Below the pieces are notes generated by a model. It made no database searches. It was given only the letters and a program-made list of their open reading frames with translations, and was not told the origin of the DNA. 64,000 bases of DNA. Origin: Mageeibacillus sp. UBA1046. Lineage in GTDB: Bacteria > Bacillota > Clostridia > Saccharofermentanales > DTU023. Shown piece by piece: positions 40,525 through 48,297 of the stretch. The first letter of the stretch is position 1, and every line of letters starts with the position of its first letter. The DNA lies in the NCBI GenBank assembly GCA_002316595.1, contig DCDV01000030.1, positions 8,154-72,153 on the forward strand, written 5' to 3'. Both the position numbers and the translations under genes were made by a program.

Positions 40525-41325
40525 ATGGATAAGCTAAAAAGATTGCAGATTACCATGGTAATTCTTGTAGTATTGCTGCTGGTAGTAATTGCTTTTCTCG
40601 TCTACAGAAGTTATGATCACGAGATGAGCAGTCTACTTAATATCAACGGCCAGCCTAAGTTTGAAAACATCTCAGATAAGGGAGACTTTGTGGTATATCG
40701 GGGCGGTGTTGCCAAGAACTTCACGGGAAGAGGCAACATCAAACTCGAGTGGTACACGGATGCTCTCTGTCCTGACTGTACGCACGCTCATACCACAACC
40801 GAGGATTTCATATTCGAGAAAATTGAGAACGGCTCCCTGGAAATAAAATTTCATGTTCTAAATTTTTTGCCTCAATATTCTCCCGAAGGATATCCTTTGC
40901 GGGCAGCGGCCTGGACCTTAGGTATAGCGGAATTCGCTCCCGATAATATCAAAGAATTTATGAGTCTGGTTTTTGCTGAGAACGATGTGGAGATCAGCGC
41001 GCGAGATGACGCCTATTTCATGGATCTCGCCGAACAGGCTGAAGTCTCGCGAGGGAATATAAGCTTGATAGAAAAGAACCTTTTCGTTCTCGAAGCCATG
41101 GTAAATAAAGCTTCCGTCGGAATCCGCCAAAACGAAGATCTGATAGCGATATCACCTGAAGAAAGAATGTTTGTGCCTTTCATTTTCGTCAGTGGCAGCA
41201 GCGAACAGGCTTTCAGAGGTGAAGCAGAAGATACGCAGGCGGAGATAATCGATCCCATCCAAAAGCTCATTAATGATTTTGATGTCACTCCTTGCGGCAA
41301 CGCTGACGAAGAAGGCTGTTATTAA
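40525..41325 (+). CDS. Membrane-anchored DsbA-like thiol-disulfide oxidoreductase
   Basis: 266 residues. One N-terminal membrane helix (about 10-27) and an extracellular thioredoxin-like domain with active site CPDC (C82, C85) and a cis-Pro loop (MFVPFIFVSG). It matches the thioredoxin_4/DsbA class that oxidises or isomerises exported proteins. Two more Cys lie at the C-terminus (TPCGNADEEGC). It stands alone with its own promoter and terminator. Confidence 0.85.
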   Translation: MDKLKRLQITMVILVVLLLVVIAFLVYRSYDHEMSSLLNINGQPKFENISDKGDFVVYRGGVAKNFTGRGNIKLEWYTDALCPDCTHAHTTTEDFIFEKIENGSLEIKFHVLNFLPQYSPEGYPLRAAAWTLGIAEFAPDNIKEFMSLVFAENDVEISARDDAYFMDLAEQAEVSRGNISLIEKNLFVLEAMVNKASVGIRQNEDLIAISPEERMFVPFIFVSGSSEQAFRGEAEDTQAEIIDPIQKLINDFDVTPCGNADEEGCY

Positions 41326-41403
41326 GTGCAATAAATAGCGGCTACGAAGATAATATCAGCTTAAACAAATTTGCGCGGCGATCATATCCCGGCAGTAATA
41401 TCC

Positions 41404-41444
41404 GGAGCAGGTGTTGAAAATTTCCTGCTCCTTTTTATTTTTTT
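41404..41444 (+). terminator. Terminator of the DsbA-like gene
   Basis: GGAGCAGG, 12-base loop, CCTGCTCC, then TTTTTATTTTTTT: a strong intrinsic terminator. Confidence 0.9.
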
Positions 41445-41563
41445 CTTAGGTTACGACACGATGATAAAAACACAATTATTATTGAAGACAAGAGTATCCA
41501 ATTGTACTCAGTTAGCTAAAAGAAAAATATCAGCTGACTATATGATAGAAAGGAGTAGACGAT

Positions 41564-42022
41564 ATGATAGAAGCGGGAAAAAAACTACCTGATTTTGAAT
41601 TGTTAGATGACGCTGGCAATACAGTCACAAGCGAAGATTTAAGGGGCAAGAGGACAATTCTGTATTTCTATCCAAAGGATAATACTCCTGGCTGTACCAA
41701 CCAGGCAGTCTCACTGGAGAACGCCAGAGAGGATCTGGAGCAAAAAGGGTACCAGATAATTGGCGTAAGCAAAGATTCTGTCGATTCGCACAAAAAATTT
41801 AAAGAAAAATACATGCTTAATTTCACATTATTGTCCGATCCCGAACTGAGACTGATTAATGCCATGGGCGTTTGGGTAGAAAAAAAGAACTTTGGCAGAA
41901 AATATTTTGGAATTGCCCGGACCACATTCCTCATTGATGAGGACCTCATGATAGCCATAGTTTATCCCAATGTAAAACCGTCCGGTCACGGCGAAGAGAT
42001 ATTGAAAGATATTCGTTCGTGA
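41564..42022 (+). CDS. bcp: Thiol peroxidase Bcp (PrxQ family peroxiredoxin)
   Basis: 152 residues with the PrxQ motif YPKDNTPGCTNQA, peroxidatic C44. The resolving cysteine five residues later in E. coli Bcp is Val here, so it works as a 1-Cys type. It reduces peroxides with help from thioredoxin or a similar donor. AAGGAG precedes the ATG. Confidence 0.93.
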   Translation: MIEAGKKLPDFELLDDAGNTVTSEDLRGKRTILYFYPKDNTPGCTNQAVSLENAREDLEQKGYQIIGVSKDSVDSHKKFKEKYMLNFTLLSDPELRLINAMGVWVEKKNFGRKYFGIARTTFLIDEDLMIAIVYPNVKPSGHGEEILKDIRS

Positions 42023-42124
42023 CAAATAAGTTCTAGCCTATCTTTTTTTATGTTCTAGCCCGACTTTGTTCCTGACTAAGATTTCCTCTTCTGACGAGAG
42101 GTCCGATTAGACGAAACACAAATA

Positions 42125-42225
42125 AAATTCTGCTAGCCGCGGCTTAACCCAGCCGCATCCAGGCTTTTGCCGCTCCGCCGAATAGAATCCTGCTGGCCGT
42201 TGGCTTAACCTTTAAGCCAACGGCC
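42125..42225. repeat. Duplicated terminator region after bcp
   Basis: Two related segments start about 59 bases apart (near 42125 and 42184). They share a TCTGCT(A/G)GCCG- or TCCTGCTGGCCG-like start and GGCTTAACC. The first can fold as GCGGCT-TAACCC-AGCCGC, and the second is the strong terminator at 42195. The remaining leader up to the next gene holds a lone TATAAT at 42304. Confidence 0.55.
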
Positions 42226-42232
42226 TTTCTAT
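42195..42232 (+). terminator. Terminator of bcp
   Basis: GGCCGTTGGCTTAA-CCT-TTAAGCCAACGGCC, a 14-base-pair stem followed by TTTCTATATTATTTA. Confidence 0.85.
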
Positions 42233-42387
42233 ATTATTTATCTTCAATACCCTCGCGAAATTTGCCCATATTCAAAACATCTTCTGCACATCTTATTATG
42301 TCGTATAATTATGCTGATAAAACTTTTAAAGGAAACGTACAGATTCGCAGCTGTTATGCTTGCTGCGACCCTGTGCGACTTGTGAAA

Positions 42388-43653
42388 ATGAAAAATACGG
42401 ACTATTTAAAGCAGCTCGATGAGGAGCTGGTTATCGCTGTCGGCTGTACAGAGCCAGTAGCAGTAGCCTATGCTGCAGCTCTGGCGAAGAAGCAAGCCGG
42501 CGAAGGAGACATAGAGTCTCTGGCAGTAAAGGCCAGCGTCAATATTTACAAGAATGCCATGGGTGTTAATATCCCCGGCACTCAAGAAATGGGTGTGGCT
42601 ATGGCTGCTGCACTGGGCGCGATCGCAGGCGACTCTGATCTGGTACTGGAAGTCCTCAGACATGTTGATGAAGAAGATATTGCCAAGGCGAAGGCGCTTT
42701 GCGATGAGGGGCACGTCTCCTTAGATATATTCAAAGGTGATCAGCCCCTGTATATTGATGTTTTCTTAAGTACCGGTGCTCATTCCGGTCGGGCGGTCAT
42801 AGAACATAAGCACGATCTGATAATGCTGCTGGAAAAAGACGGCCAGACAGTATTTATAAATGACACCGAGCTGTCAACTGATTTAAAGGACAGCATCACT
42901 GTTGATGACATAGCTTCAATTTACGACTTTGCAAGGACAGTTGACCTGTCTAAACTAGATAGAATCAGAGAAGCAATCAAACTGAACAGCGCAGTGGCGG
43001 AAGAAGGACTCCGGAAAGGCTATGGCCTGGGTGTTAGCCCGGCACTGCAGGGAACCCGCGATTTAACCGAACTGGATTTAGAACTCTATTGCGCGGTCTT
43101 AACATCTGCCGCTACTGATGTGCGCATGGCCGGTATACCTATGCCTGTTATGTCAAATTCCGGCAGCGGCAATCAGGGCCTGACTGTCACAGTGCCGGTC
43201 CTGGCTGCGGCCAGATGGCTCAAGTCTGAAGAAGATGAGCATCTGCGGGCGCAGACCCTGGCACATTTAATTGCGATTCATGTTAAAGGCAGCTTCGGCA
43301 GGCTCTCTCCTTTGTGTGGTGCTGTTGCTGCCGCTGTTGGCGCCAGCTGCGGTATCGTATATCTTCTCGGCGGCAAGTTGCAGGAATGTATTGCAGCTGT
43401 GCAAAACGTCTTCGGCTCCATAACCGGAATGATCTGCGACGGAGCCAAAGCAGGCTGCGCTCTCAAAGTATCCACTTGTGTTTTCACAGCCGTTCAGGCA
43501 GCCAAGGTAGCGATGGCGGGAAGATCTATCCAGTCTACAGACGGAGTCATCGAAGAGGATGTCGAAGCTACGATCCGCAACATGGAACGAATATCTAAAG
43601 AAGGAATGGCGGATATGGATAAGTTGTTATTGAATATAATGCTGAACAAATAA
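42388..43653 (+). CDS. L-cysteine desulfidase family protein (UPF0597 / serine dehydratase alpha-like)
   Basis: About 421 residues from ATG 42388. Family motifs: VAVGCTEPVAVAYAAALA-like start (here IAVGCTEPVAVAYA), MGVNIPGTQEMGV, GNQGLTVTVPVL, and a Cys-rich C-terminal part (GMICDGAKAGCALKV). Members (CyuA/YhaM) break cysteine into pyruvate, ammonia and sulfide with an iron-sulfur cluster. The frame is open further upstream to 42262, but homology begins near MKNTDYL. No strong RBS is seen, so the start is uncertain. Confidence 0.88.
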   Translation: MKNTDYLKQLDEELVIAVGCTEPVAVAYAAALAKKQAGEGDIESLAVKASVNIYKNAMGVNIPGTQEMGVAMAAALGAIAGDSDLVLEVLRHVDEEDIAKAKALCDEGHVSLDIFKGDQPLYIDVFLSTGAHSGRAVIEHKHDLIMLLEKDGQTVFINDTELSTDLKDSITVDDIASIYDFARTVDLSKLDRIREAIKLNSAVAEEGLRKGYGLGVSPALQGTRDLTELDLELYCAVLTSAATDVRMAGIPMPVMSNSGSGNQGLTVTVPVLAAARWLKSEEDEHLRAQTLAHLIAIHVKGSFGRLSPLCGAVAAAVGASCGIVYLLGGKLQECIAAVQNVFGSITGMICDGAKAGCALKVSTCVFTAVQAAKVAMAGRSIQSTDGVIEEDVEATIRNMERISKEGMADMDKLLLNIMLNK

Positions 43654-43677
43654 TAGAATCTGACAAATAAAACTAAA
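43642..43677. repeat. 18-base tandem duplication at the 3' end of the desulfidase gene
   Basis: CTGAACAAATAATAGAAT, which holds the last codons and stop, is followed by CTGACAAATAAAACTAAA, a degenerate second copy that also contains TAA. Confidence 0.55.
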
Positions 43678-43726
43678 CTCCCCTCTTTAGACAAACATTT
43701 AAGTTCTTAAGGAGGGGAGTTTTATT
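43675..43726. terminator. Bidirectional terminator
   Basis: AAACTCCCCTC and GAGGGGAGTTTT pair across a 26-base loop that has its own weak AAG/CTT pairs; T-rich after the right arm and A-rich before the left. It lies between convergent genes. Confidence 0.8.
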
Positions 43727-43755
43727 GTGCATAAATTAATCAGGTCAGGCAGACT

Positions 43756-44844
43756 TTACCATCCCCACATGGCCCAGCGTGTTAACGCATACCATTCAAT
43801 GGCGACAATGATGAAAGTCAAAACAACAAATATGCAGCCCATGATCAGCAATGTTAACCAGGTTTTCTGTCCTGTCTCCGGTTTGCTTACAATTGCTGCA
43901 ACCCCCGCCAAGAGTGAAAAGACCAGTGTCCCTTTATACAGGGCATAGAAAAGATTAGCTGGTCCCACTCCGCCGATTGCCAAAACGAAGATCATGACTA
44001 AAAAGGAATAAAGGAAAATGATATTGAAATACGAGGCATATTCTGAGAAAAGGTTCTTGAATTCTACCTTCTCCTTAAAGACATATGTCTTAAGCAGCCA
44101 GGCTGCTGCCGGTATCGCGGCGACAAACAAAATCGAGAAGAACCAGACCAGGAAGAACCCTCCGGCATGCCAGTCATAAAAAGGAGCGCTGCTTAGTGTG
44201 TAAATCAACGTTGTAAGGAAAGGAATAATCGCGGCAAACAAAATGTGCATCGGTTCTTTTGTGCCCAGCATCCCCTTTGACAGCCAATTGAAATAGCGCT
44301 TGCCGTCAATAGCTATTTGCGAAGGCGGAGCTTTCGGAGCCGCCGGTTGAGGATAAGGAGAACCCTGTGGCGGAAATGGCTGCTGCCCCTGAGGGGGTTG
44401 ATCTGCTTGTCCCTGCTGTTGTTGATACACTTGTCCCTGAGGCGGTTGATACCCTTGTCCTTGCTGCGGTTGATACCCTAGTCCTTGCGATGTTTGATCT
44501 GCTTGACCTTGCGGCGGTTGATAACCTTGCCCTTGCTGCGGGGTATAAGGTTGAGCTTGAGGCGGATTATAAACCTGAGCCTGAGGTAAAACGTTGACTT
44601 GTTCCTGAGGCTGAACATATGCCTGCTGAGGAGCAGATATTTCTGCCTGACTCTGGGGTTCTGTATACTCCTGCCGGGGAACTTCAGGTGCGGCAGCAAT
44701 TTGGTCTGCTTCAGCTGTGACCCCTGCGGCAGCATCAACGTTATCTACAGGAGGTATTACTTCCTGCTTATGTCCGCATTTCGGACAAAATTGCGCAGTA
44801 TCAACTATTTCTGCATTGCAATTCACACAATTCTTCATATTCAA
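43756..44844 (-). CDS. Zinc-ribbon membrane protein with Gln/Pro-rich repeat linker
   Basis: 362 residues. An N-terminal zinc ribbon (CVNCNAEIVDTAQFCPKC) is followed by an acidic and then Gln/Pro/Gly-rich linker made of about ten PPQGQ(G/A)Y-type repeats (roughly 75-170), and a C-terminal membrane domain with five or six helices. This layout resembles Yip1/DUF-type bacterial membrane proteins of unknown function. AAGGAG lies before the ATG. It is alone in its transcription unit. Confidence 0.8.
   Translation of the reverse strand: MNMKNCVNCNAEIVDTAQFCPKCGHKQEVIPPVDNVDAAAGVTAEADQIAAAPEVPRQEYTEPQSQAEISAPQQAYVQPQEQVNVLPQAQVYNPPQAQPYTPQQGQGYQPPQGQADQTSQGLGYQPQQGQGYQPPQGQVYQQQQGQADQPPQGQQPFPPQGSPYPQPAAPKAPPSQIAIDGKRYFNWLSKGMLGTKEPMHILFAAIIPFLTTLIYTLSSAPFYDWHAGGFFLVWFFSILFVAAIPAAAWLLKTYVFKEKVEFKNLFSEYASYFNIIFLYSFLVMIFVLAIGGVGPANLFYALYKGTLVFSLLAGVAAIVSKPETGQKTWLTLLIMGCIFVVLTFIIVAIEWYALTRWAMWGW
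44370..44600 (-). repeat. In-gene tandem repeats encoding the Gln/Pro linker
   Basis: Imperfect repeats of about 24 bases with the core TTGATACCCTTGTCCTTG and variants on the plus strand. They give (G)YQPPQGQ units in the protein above, so copy number could vary in frame. Confidence 0.7.
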
Positions 44845-45124
44845 CTCCTTTTCAATAAACTAATCAGACAAAGAAACGTTGGATCACTAATAAGACCTCT
44901 ATGCTTTACTGTTCATAGCGTTAATTTTACCATACCGACATAGCATATTTTAAATAGCTGCAGGCTCAAATGACAATGCCTGTCATAAGAATACAATGAT
45001 CGCATGGTCATAACGGACACAAGATTACATGCGAACAGGTTATATATTTACTTCCGATGCGTTCGTTAAAAACTTTAGCGGGTCGACAAAAAATGTAGCG
45101 CAAAAATTAGAGCTTGCAGAGTAT

Positions 45125-45153
45125 TTGACATCATCAATTCGCTTGCGTATAAT
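45125..45153 (+). promoter_or_regulatory. Consensus promoter upstream of the tRNA pair
   Basis: TTGACA, 17 bases, TATAAT: a perfect match to the housekeeping consensus. Predicted start near 45160, 75 bases before tRNA-Gly. The stretch 44845-45124 holds nothing else I recognise. Confidence 0.75.
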
Positions 45154-45206
45154 CGACGTACATTGCGGAAGGGCATAATCCTTAAGGTGAATACTGAATC
45201 TGTTTT

Positions 45207-45215
45207 TGCTATAAT
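45207..45215 (+). promoter_or_regulatory. Second, extended -10 promoter for the tRNA pair
   Basis: TGCTATAAT, 20 bases before tRNA-Gly, with no clear -35. Two tandem promoters would give strong tRNA expression. Confidence 0.55.
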
Positions 45216-45234
45216 TGTTGTCTAGATCTGCTCC

Positions 45235-45308
45235 GCGGGTGTAGTTCAATGGCAGAACATCAGCTTCCCAAGCTGACCACGAGGGTTCGATTCCCTTCAC
45301 CCGCTCCA
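45235..45308 (+). tRNA. tRNA-Gly (CCC)
   Basis: Complete cloverleaf: acceptor GCGGGTG/CACCCGC, D-arm GTTCAATGGCAGAAC, anticodon stem TCAGC/GCTGA with loop TTCCCAA (anticodon CCC), T-loop TTCGATT. CCA is encoded. Confidence 0.95.
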
Positions 45309-45311
45309 TAC

Positions 45312-45387
45312 GCCTTTTTAGCTCAGTAGGTAGAGCGCATCCATGGTAAGGATGAGGTCATCGGTTCGATTCCGATAAAAGGCTCCA
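45312..45387 (+). tRNA. tRNA-Thr (GGT)
   Basis: Acceptor GCCTTTT/AAAAGGC, D-arm GCTCAGTAGGTAGAGC, anticodon stem CATCC/GGATG with loop ATGGTAA (anticodon GGT), T-arm ATCGGTTCGATTCCGAT. CCA is encoded. It is three bases after tRNA-Gly, so the two are co-transcribed. Confidence 0.96.
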
Positions 45388-45428
45388 AAAAAACTCCGTT
45401 ACGGCTACAATCCGCAGCGGAGTTTTTT
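45388..45428 (+). terminator. Terminator of the tRNA pair
   Basis: AAAAAACTCCG at the left pairs with CGGAGTTTTTT at the right, with a T-run, directly after tRNA-Thr. Confidence 0.88.
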
Positions 45429-45511
45429 ATGTCTTAAAATTACTGATATTTAATTCTGGCTCGCTTCCAGATTTTCAACGAAACAGTGCAAAAGTTGTAT
45501 GCGAATTCTCA

Positions 45512-45539
45512 TTGACATAATTTTATGTTATTTTATAAT
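45512..45539 (+). promoter_or_regulatory. Strong promoter without an assigned gene
   Basis: TTGACA, 16 bases, TATAAT. A further TATAAT is at 45545. It points into 45550-45766, where no gene is evident, and then runs antisense to the 3' end of the Ldh_2 gene. Confidence 0.65.
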
Positions 45540-45549
45540 ATCACTATAA

Positions 45550-45752
45550 TCAATTATATAAATTATTAATTATGTCTGGAAATAATATATTATAGTCCCT
45601 CTTTGTTAAATATGAAGATAAATAGAAGCGCAGCTTTTACAAGTGCGAGGCATAATAAAAGCGAAAAACTGCACAATGTGTATGGTGCTCCATCAGGCTG
45701 CAAGAGGCTGCAAGCACATTGTATGCAATTTTCACAGACTGTTTTTCCCAAA
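45550..45752 (+). ncRNA. Candidate small RNA
   Basis: Transcript predicted from the promoter at 45512-45539. It contains a long hairpin (45670-45727): TGCACAATGTG with CACATTGTATGCA, one small bulge, plus an inner GTGCT/AGCAC pair. TTTTTCCC follows at about 45741. Short frames inside (best 60 codons from 45612) have no RBS. It matches no RNA family I know. The 3' end is a guess. Confidence 0.35.
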
Positions 45753-45766
45753 AACATTATCTGCCG

Positions 45767-46891
45767 TTACTGTTCTTCAAAGGAAAATTTATAGGGCAGA
45801 GCTTTTTCGTCTCTTATCTCCATCAGTTCTTGTTGAACCGCCTCACCTACCGGAACCCCTTTATCTTTGCGTTCCTGCCAAATCAGCCATTCCTTTTCTC
45901 CCGCTGTATATATTCGGTCTTCGCCCGGGGCCTTTTCGGAGGCCCGCAGCTCACGCAGGATGTCACCTGCGATTTTCTTAAATGTTTCAAGTCCGCAGAA
46001 AGCCTCCGGATCAATAGCGATAAAGAAGTGTCCGAGATGATATGGACGCTTGTTTCCTTCTTCGTCCACATTGGTAATCATCTTGAGGAAACTGCCTGCC
46101 TGCAGCGCAGCTGAGAGAATCTCGACTACAGTAGCGTAACCATAGCCTTTATAGCCCGCCAGCTCTTCACCTATTCCACCTAATGGAGCCAGTGCCGCCG
46201 TGCCTTCAGTCAACCCTTTAAGGATTGCCTGACTATCGGTCATGGCGGAGCCGTCCCTGCCTATAACCATGCCGGCTGGTGTATCCATCCCCTGACGGGC
46301 GAAAAACTCGATTTTGCCGCGCTGGCTGATACTGGTGGCACAATCCAGCATGAAGGAGAAATCCTCGTCAGTAGGCATGCCAAAGGTGATTGGATTAGTT
46401 CCCAGCATATTTTCTACACCGAATGTTGGCGCGATACTTGGTCTTGCATTAGTACCCGTGATGCCAATCAGGCCTGCATTTACTGCCATTTCAGCCCAGT
46501 ATCCGGCTATACCGTAGTGCGAGCTGTTGCGTATTGCCGCCATGGCCATTCCATATTTTTTCGCTTTATCAATAATGCTTGCCATCGCCTTGTGAGATGC
46601 CACCATTCCCATGCCGTCATGTGCGTCTATGACTAAAGTAGTTGGCGTTTCTTTGACAATCTCGTGTTTGGTAACAGGATTCAATATTCCCGCCTTTATT
46701 CGATCAATATAAATCGGCTTAAAGCGGTTACAGCCATGACTCTCAATTCCTCGTCTGTCGCTCTCCATCAGAACATCTGCGCAAATCTCAGCGTCATCGC
46801 GTGGAACACCGTAGGCCACGAAGGCATCAGTCATAAAGCTGCCAATCTGTTCCCAGGATATATAGGGTCTGGTTTCAACTTCTCTTTTCAT
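45767..46891 (-). CDS. Malate/L-lactate dehydrogenase family (Ldh_2) oxidoreductase
   Basis: 374 residues with the NAD(P)-dependent Ldh_2 fold: ESDRRGIESHGCNRF, AIRNSSHYGIAGYWA, GTNPITFGMP and GYKGYGYATVVEILS. The family includes malate, ureidoglycolate and sulfolactate dehydrogenases and reductases of delta1-pyrroline/piperideine-2-carboxylate. The last activity would fit the hydroxyproline dehydratase at 5589, but nothing in the sequence fixes the substrate. GGGAGATC precedes the ATG. Confidence 0.87.
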   Translation of the reverse strand: MKREVETRPYISWEQIGSFMTDAFVAYGVPRDDAEICADVLMESDRRGIESHGCNRFKPIYIDRIKAGILNPVTKHEIVKETPTTLVIDAHDGMGMVASHKAMASIIDKAKKYGMAMAAIRNSSHYGIAGYWAEMAVNAGLIGITGTNARPSIAPTFGVENMLGTNPITFGMPTDEDFSFMLDCATSISQRGKIEFFARQGMDTPAGMVIGRDGSAMTDSQAILKGLTEGTAALAPLGGIGEELAGYKGYGYATVVEILSAALQAGSFLKMITNVDEEGNKRPYHLGHFFIAIDPEAFCGLETFKKIAGDILRELRASEKAPGEDRIYTAGEKEWLIWQERKDKGVPVGEAVQQELMEIRDEKALPYKFSFEEQ

Positions 46892-47190
46892 ATTGATCTC
46901 CCTTCAACAAATGCTTTCCTCATCAGGAACTGAGGATAATCTCCTCAACTCATCTCATAGACACAGCAGCCTAATAACGATGCTAAAGATTAAATACTCC
47001 CCAATAATATCAAATATCATACGCTTATTCACATTATTGTTTCTCAAGACGTAGAAGCTCTAATAAATTACCTAAACGTATTAAAAACAAATCAACTTTA
47101 CTTACATTTCTTGCTGTTAGATTTATGCCCTCTAAAGATTTGAATATTCGATTAATCTTTCAATATACATCTGATTTTCATTTATTTACT
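46892..47190. other. AT-rich divergent intergenic region
   Basis: Apart from the promoter at its right end I see no feature: no RBS-led frame, no RNA gene, and only a short GAGGA/TCCTC inverted repeat near 46932. Confidence 0.5.
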
Positions 47191-47219
47191 TTGTATAAAC
47201 AAAGATTGAGAGGTATAAT
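47191..47219 (+). promoter_or_regulatory. Promoter of the secreted-protein gene
   Basis: TTGTAT, 17 bases, TATAAT; predicted start near 47226, so the leader is only about 16 bases and begins close to the RBS AAGGAAGG. Confidence 0.65.
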
Positions 47220-47241
47220 AATTTATCTAAAGGAAGGTTAA

Positions 47242-48033
47242 ATGAAAAATATACGGCCAGCTAATAAGATTAGACGCATTTCAGGACTATTTCTAGTTTT
47301 GCTGGTGATTACCGGCACGCTTACTGAGACTGCGTTCGCCGCCTCAGGAAAGATGGTTACACAGAATTGGTCTGCCGCAGCTGTTTTCTACAGCTCTCAG
47401 TCTGATGAAACTGAAACCTTCCGGATGTCCGAAGATGAATTCCTCAAATATAAAGTAGGCCTGGAGGAAAGATTAATAGTGGCATACAGTACCTACTATA
47501 ATCGCCTGGTAGACAAAGAAAAAGAAGCTCTGCAAGAATCTCAAGAAGCGTGGATCGATTGTTATTATTCGTATATCACATCGCTGGAGCAATTGTGGCT
47601 TGCTCCTGTAAAGATTTATTTTGGAGTTCCGGGGCAAGAACGCCGTACTAATGTATATCGTGACATAATCCTATTATTGCTGGTCAATCGGGTCACGGAT
47701 CTGGAAGAGTGGAATGAGCAGCGATTCGCCCGCATAGAAGGGTTTTTTTTCGCAGACATAAGCAATGAGCTAGTTTCAGCCAAAAAACAACTTCAAATAG
47801 ATATGGGATTGTGCCTTTATGTAATCCAAGAAGAATATCGTGCGAAGATTTCAGATTCACATCAGAAGTTCAATACATTTTTGGACAGTAATCAGAGGTT
47901 TGTCTCTCTTATTACCACCGGTGATGAGACCATTATTACAGCGGAAGAATTACTACAAGTACAGCGTATGAGCAGCATTACTCAGATCCATTATCAAGGA
48001 TGCCGTTTCTTTCGCAGAGAGCGAGAAGAGTAA
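47242..48033 (+). CDS. Secreted protein of unknown function
   Basis: 263 residues. Signal peptide with a basic start, a hydrophobic core (ISGLFLVLLVITGTLTET) and a likely cleavage after AFA. The mature part is helical and charged. One stretch (EKEALQESQEAWIDCYYSY) recalls the LprI/DUF1311 'QRAWI' motif, but the rest does not let me assign the family. It has its own promoter. Confidence 0.75.
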   Translation: MKNIRPANKIRRISGLFLVLLVITGTLTETAFAASGKMVTQNWSAAAVFYSSQSDETETFRMSEDEFLKYKVGLEERLIVAYSTYYNRLVDKEKEALQESQEAWIDCYYSYITSLEQLWLAPVKIYFGVPGQERRTNVYRDIILLLLVNRVTDLEEWNEQRFARIEGFFFADISNELVSAKKQLQIDMGLCLYVIQEEYRAKISDSHQKFNTFLDSNQRFVSLITTGDETIITAEELLQVQRMSSITQIHYQGCRFFRREREE

Positions 48034-48297
48034 AAGTTTTGTTATGGATAAGACAATCGGCTTTTGTATTTGCATAGATCTGATGGAATTACGCATAGCT
48101 TTATTGCTTCTAGAAAAATGGAAATAATATAACAACGCAGGGACAAATTAATTTGAATTGGAGGTGTGAGGCAAGTCTATTGAAAGAAGTTATTAAGTCG
48201 GAAATAAAAGGGGGTGATAATGCGATAAAGAGCTGGTCTGAACAGAAGCAATTTTAAGCATGAATATCAGTATCGAAATATTAATAGGGAGGAACAC

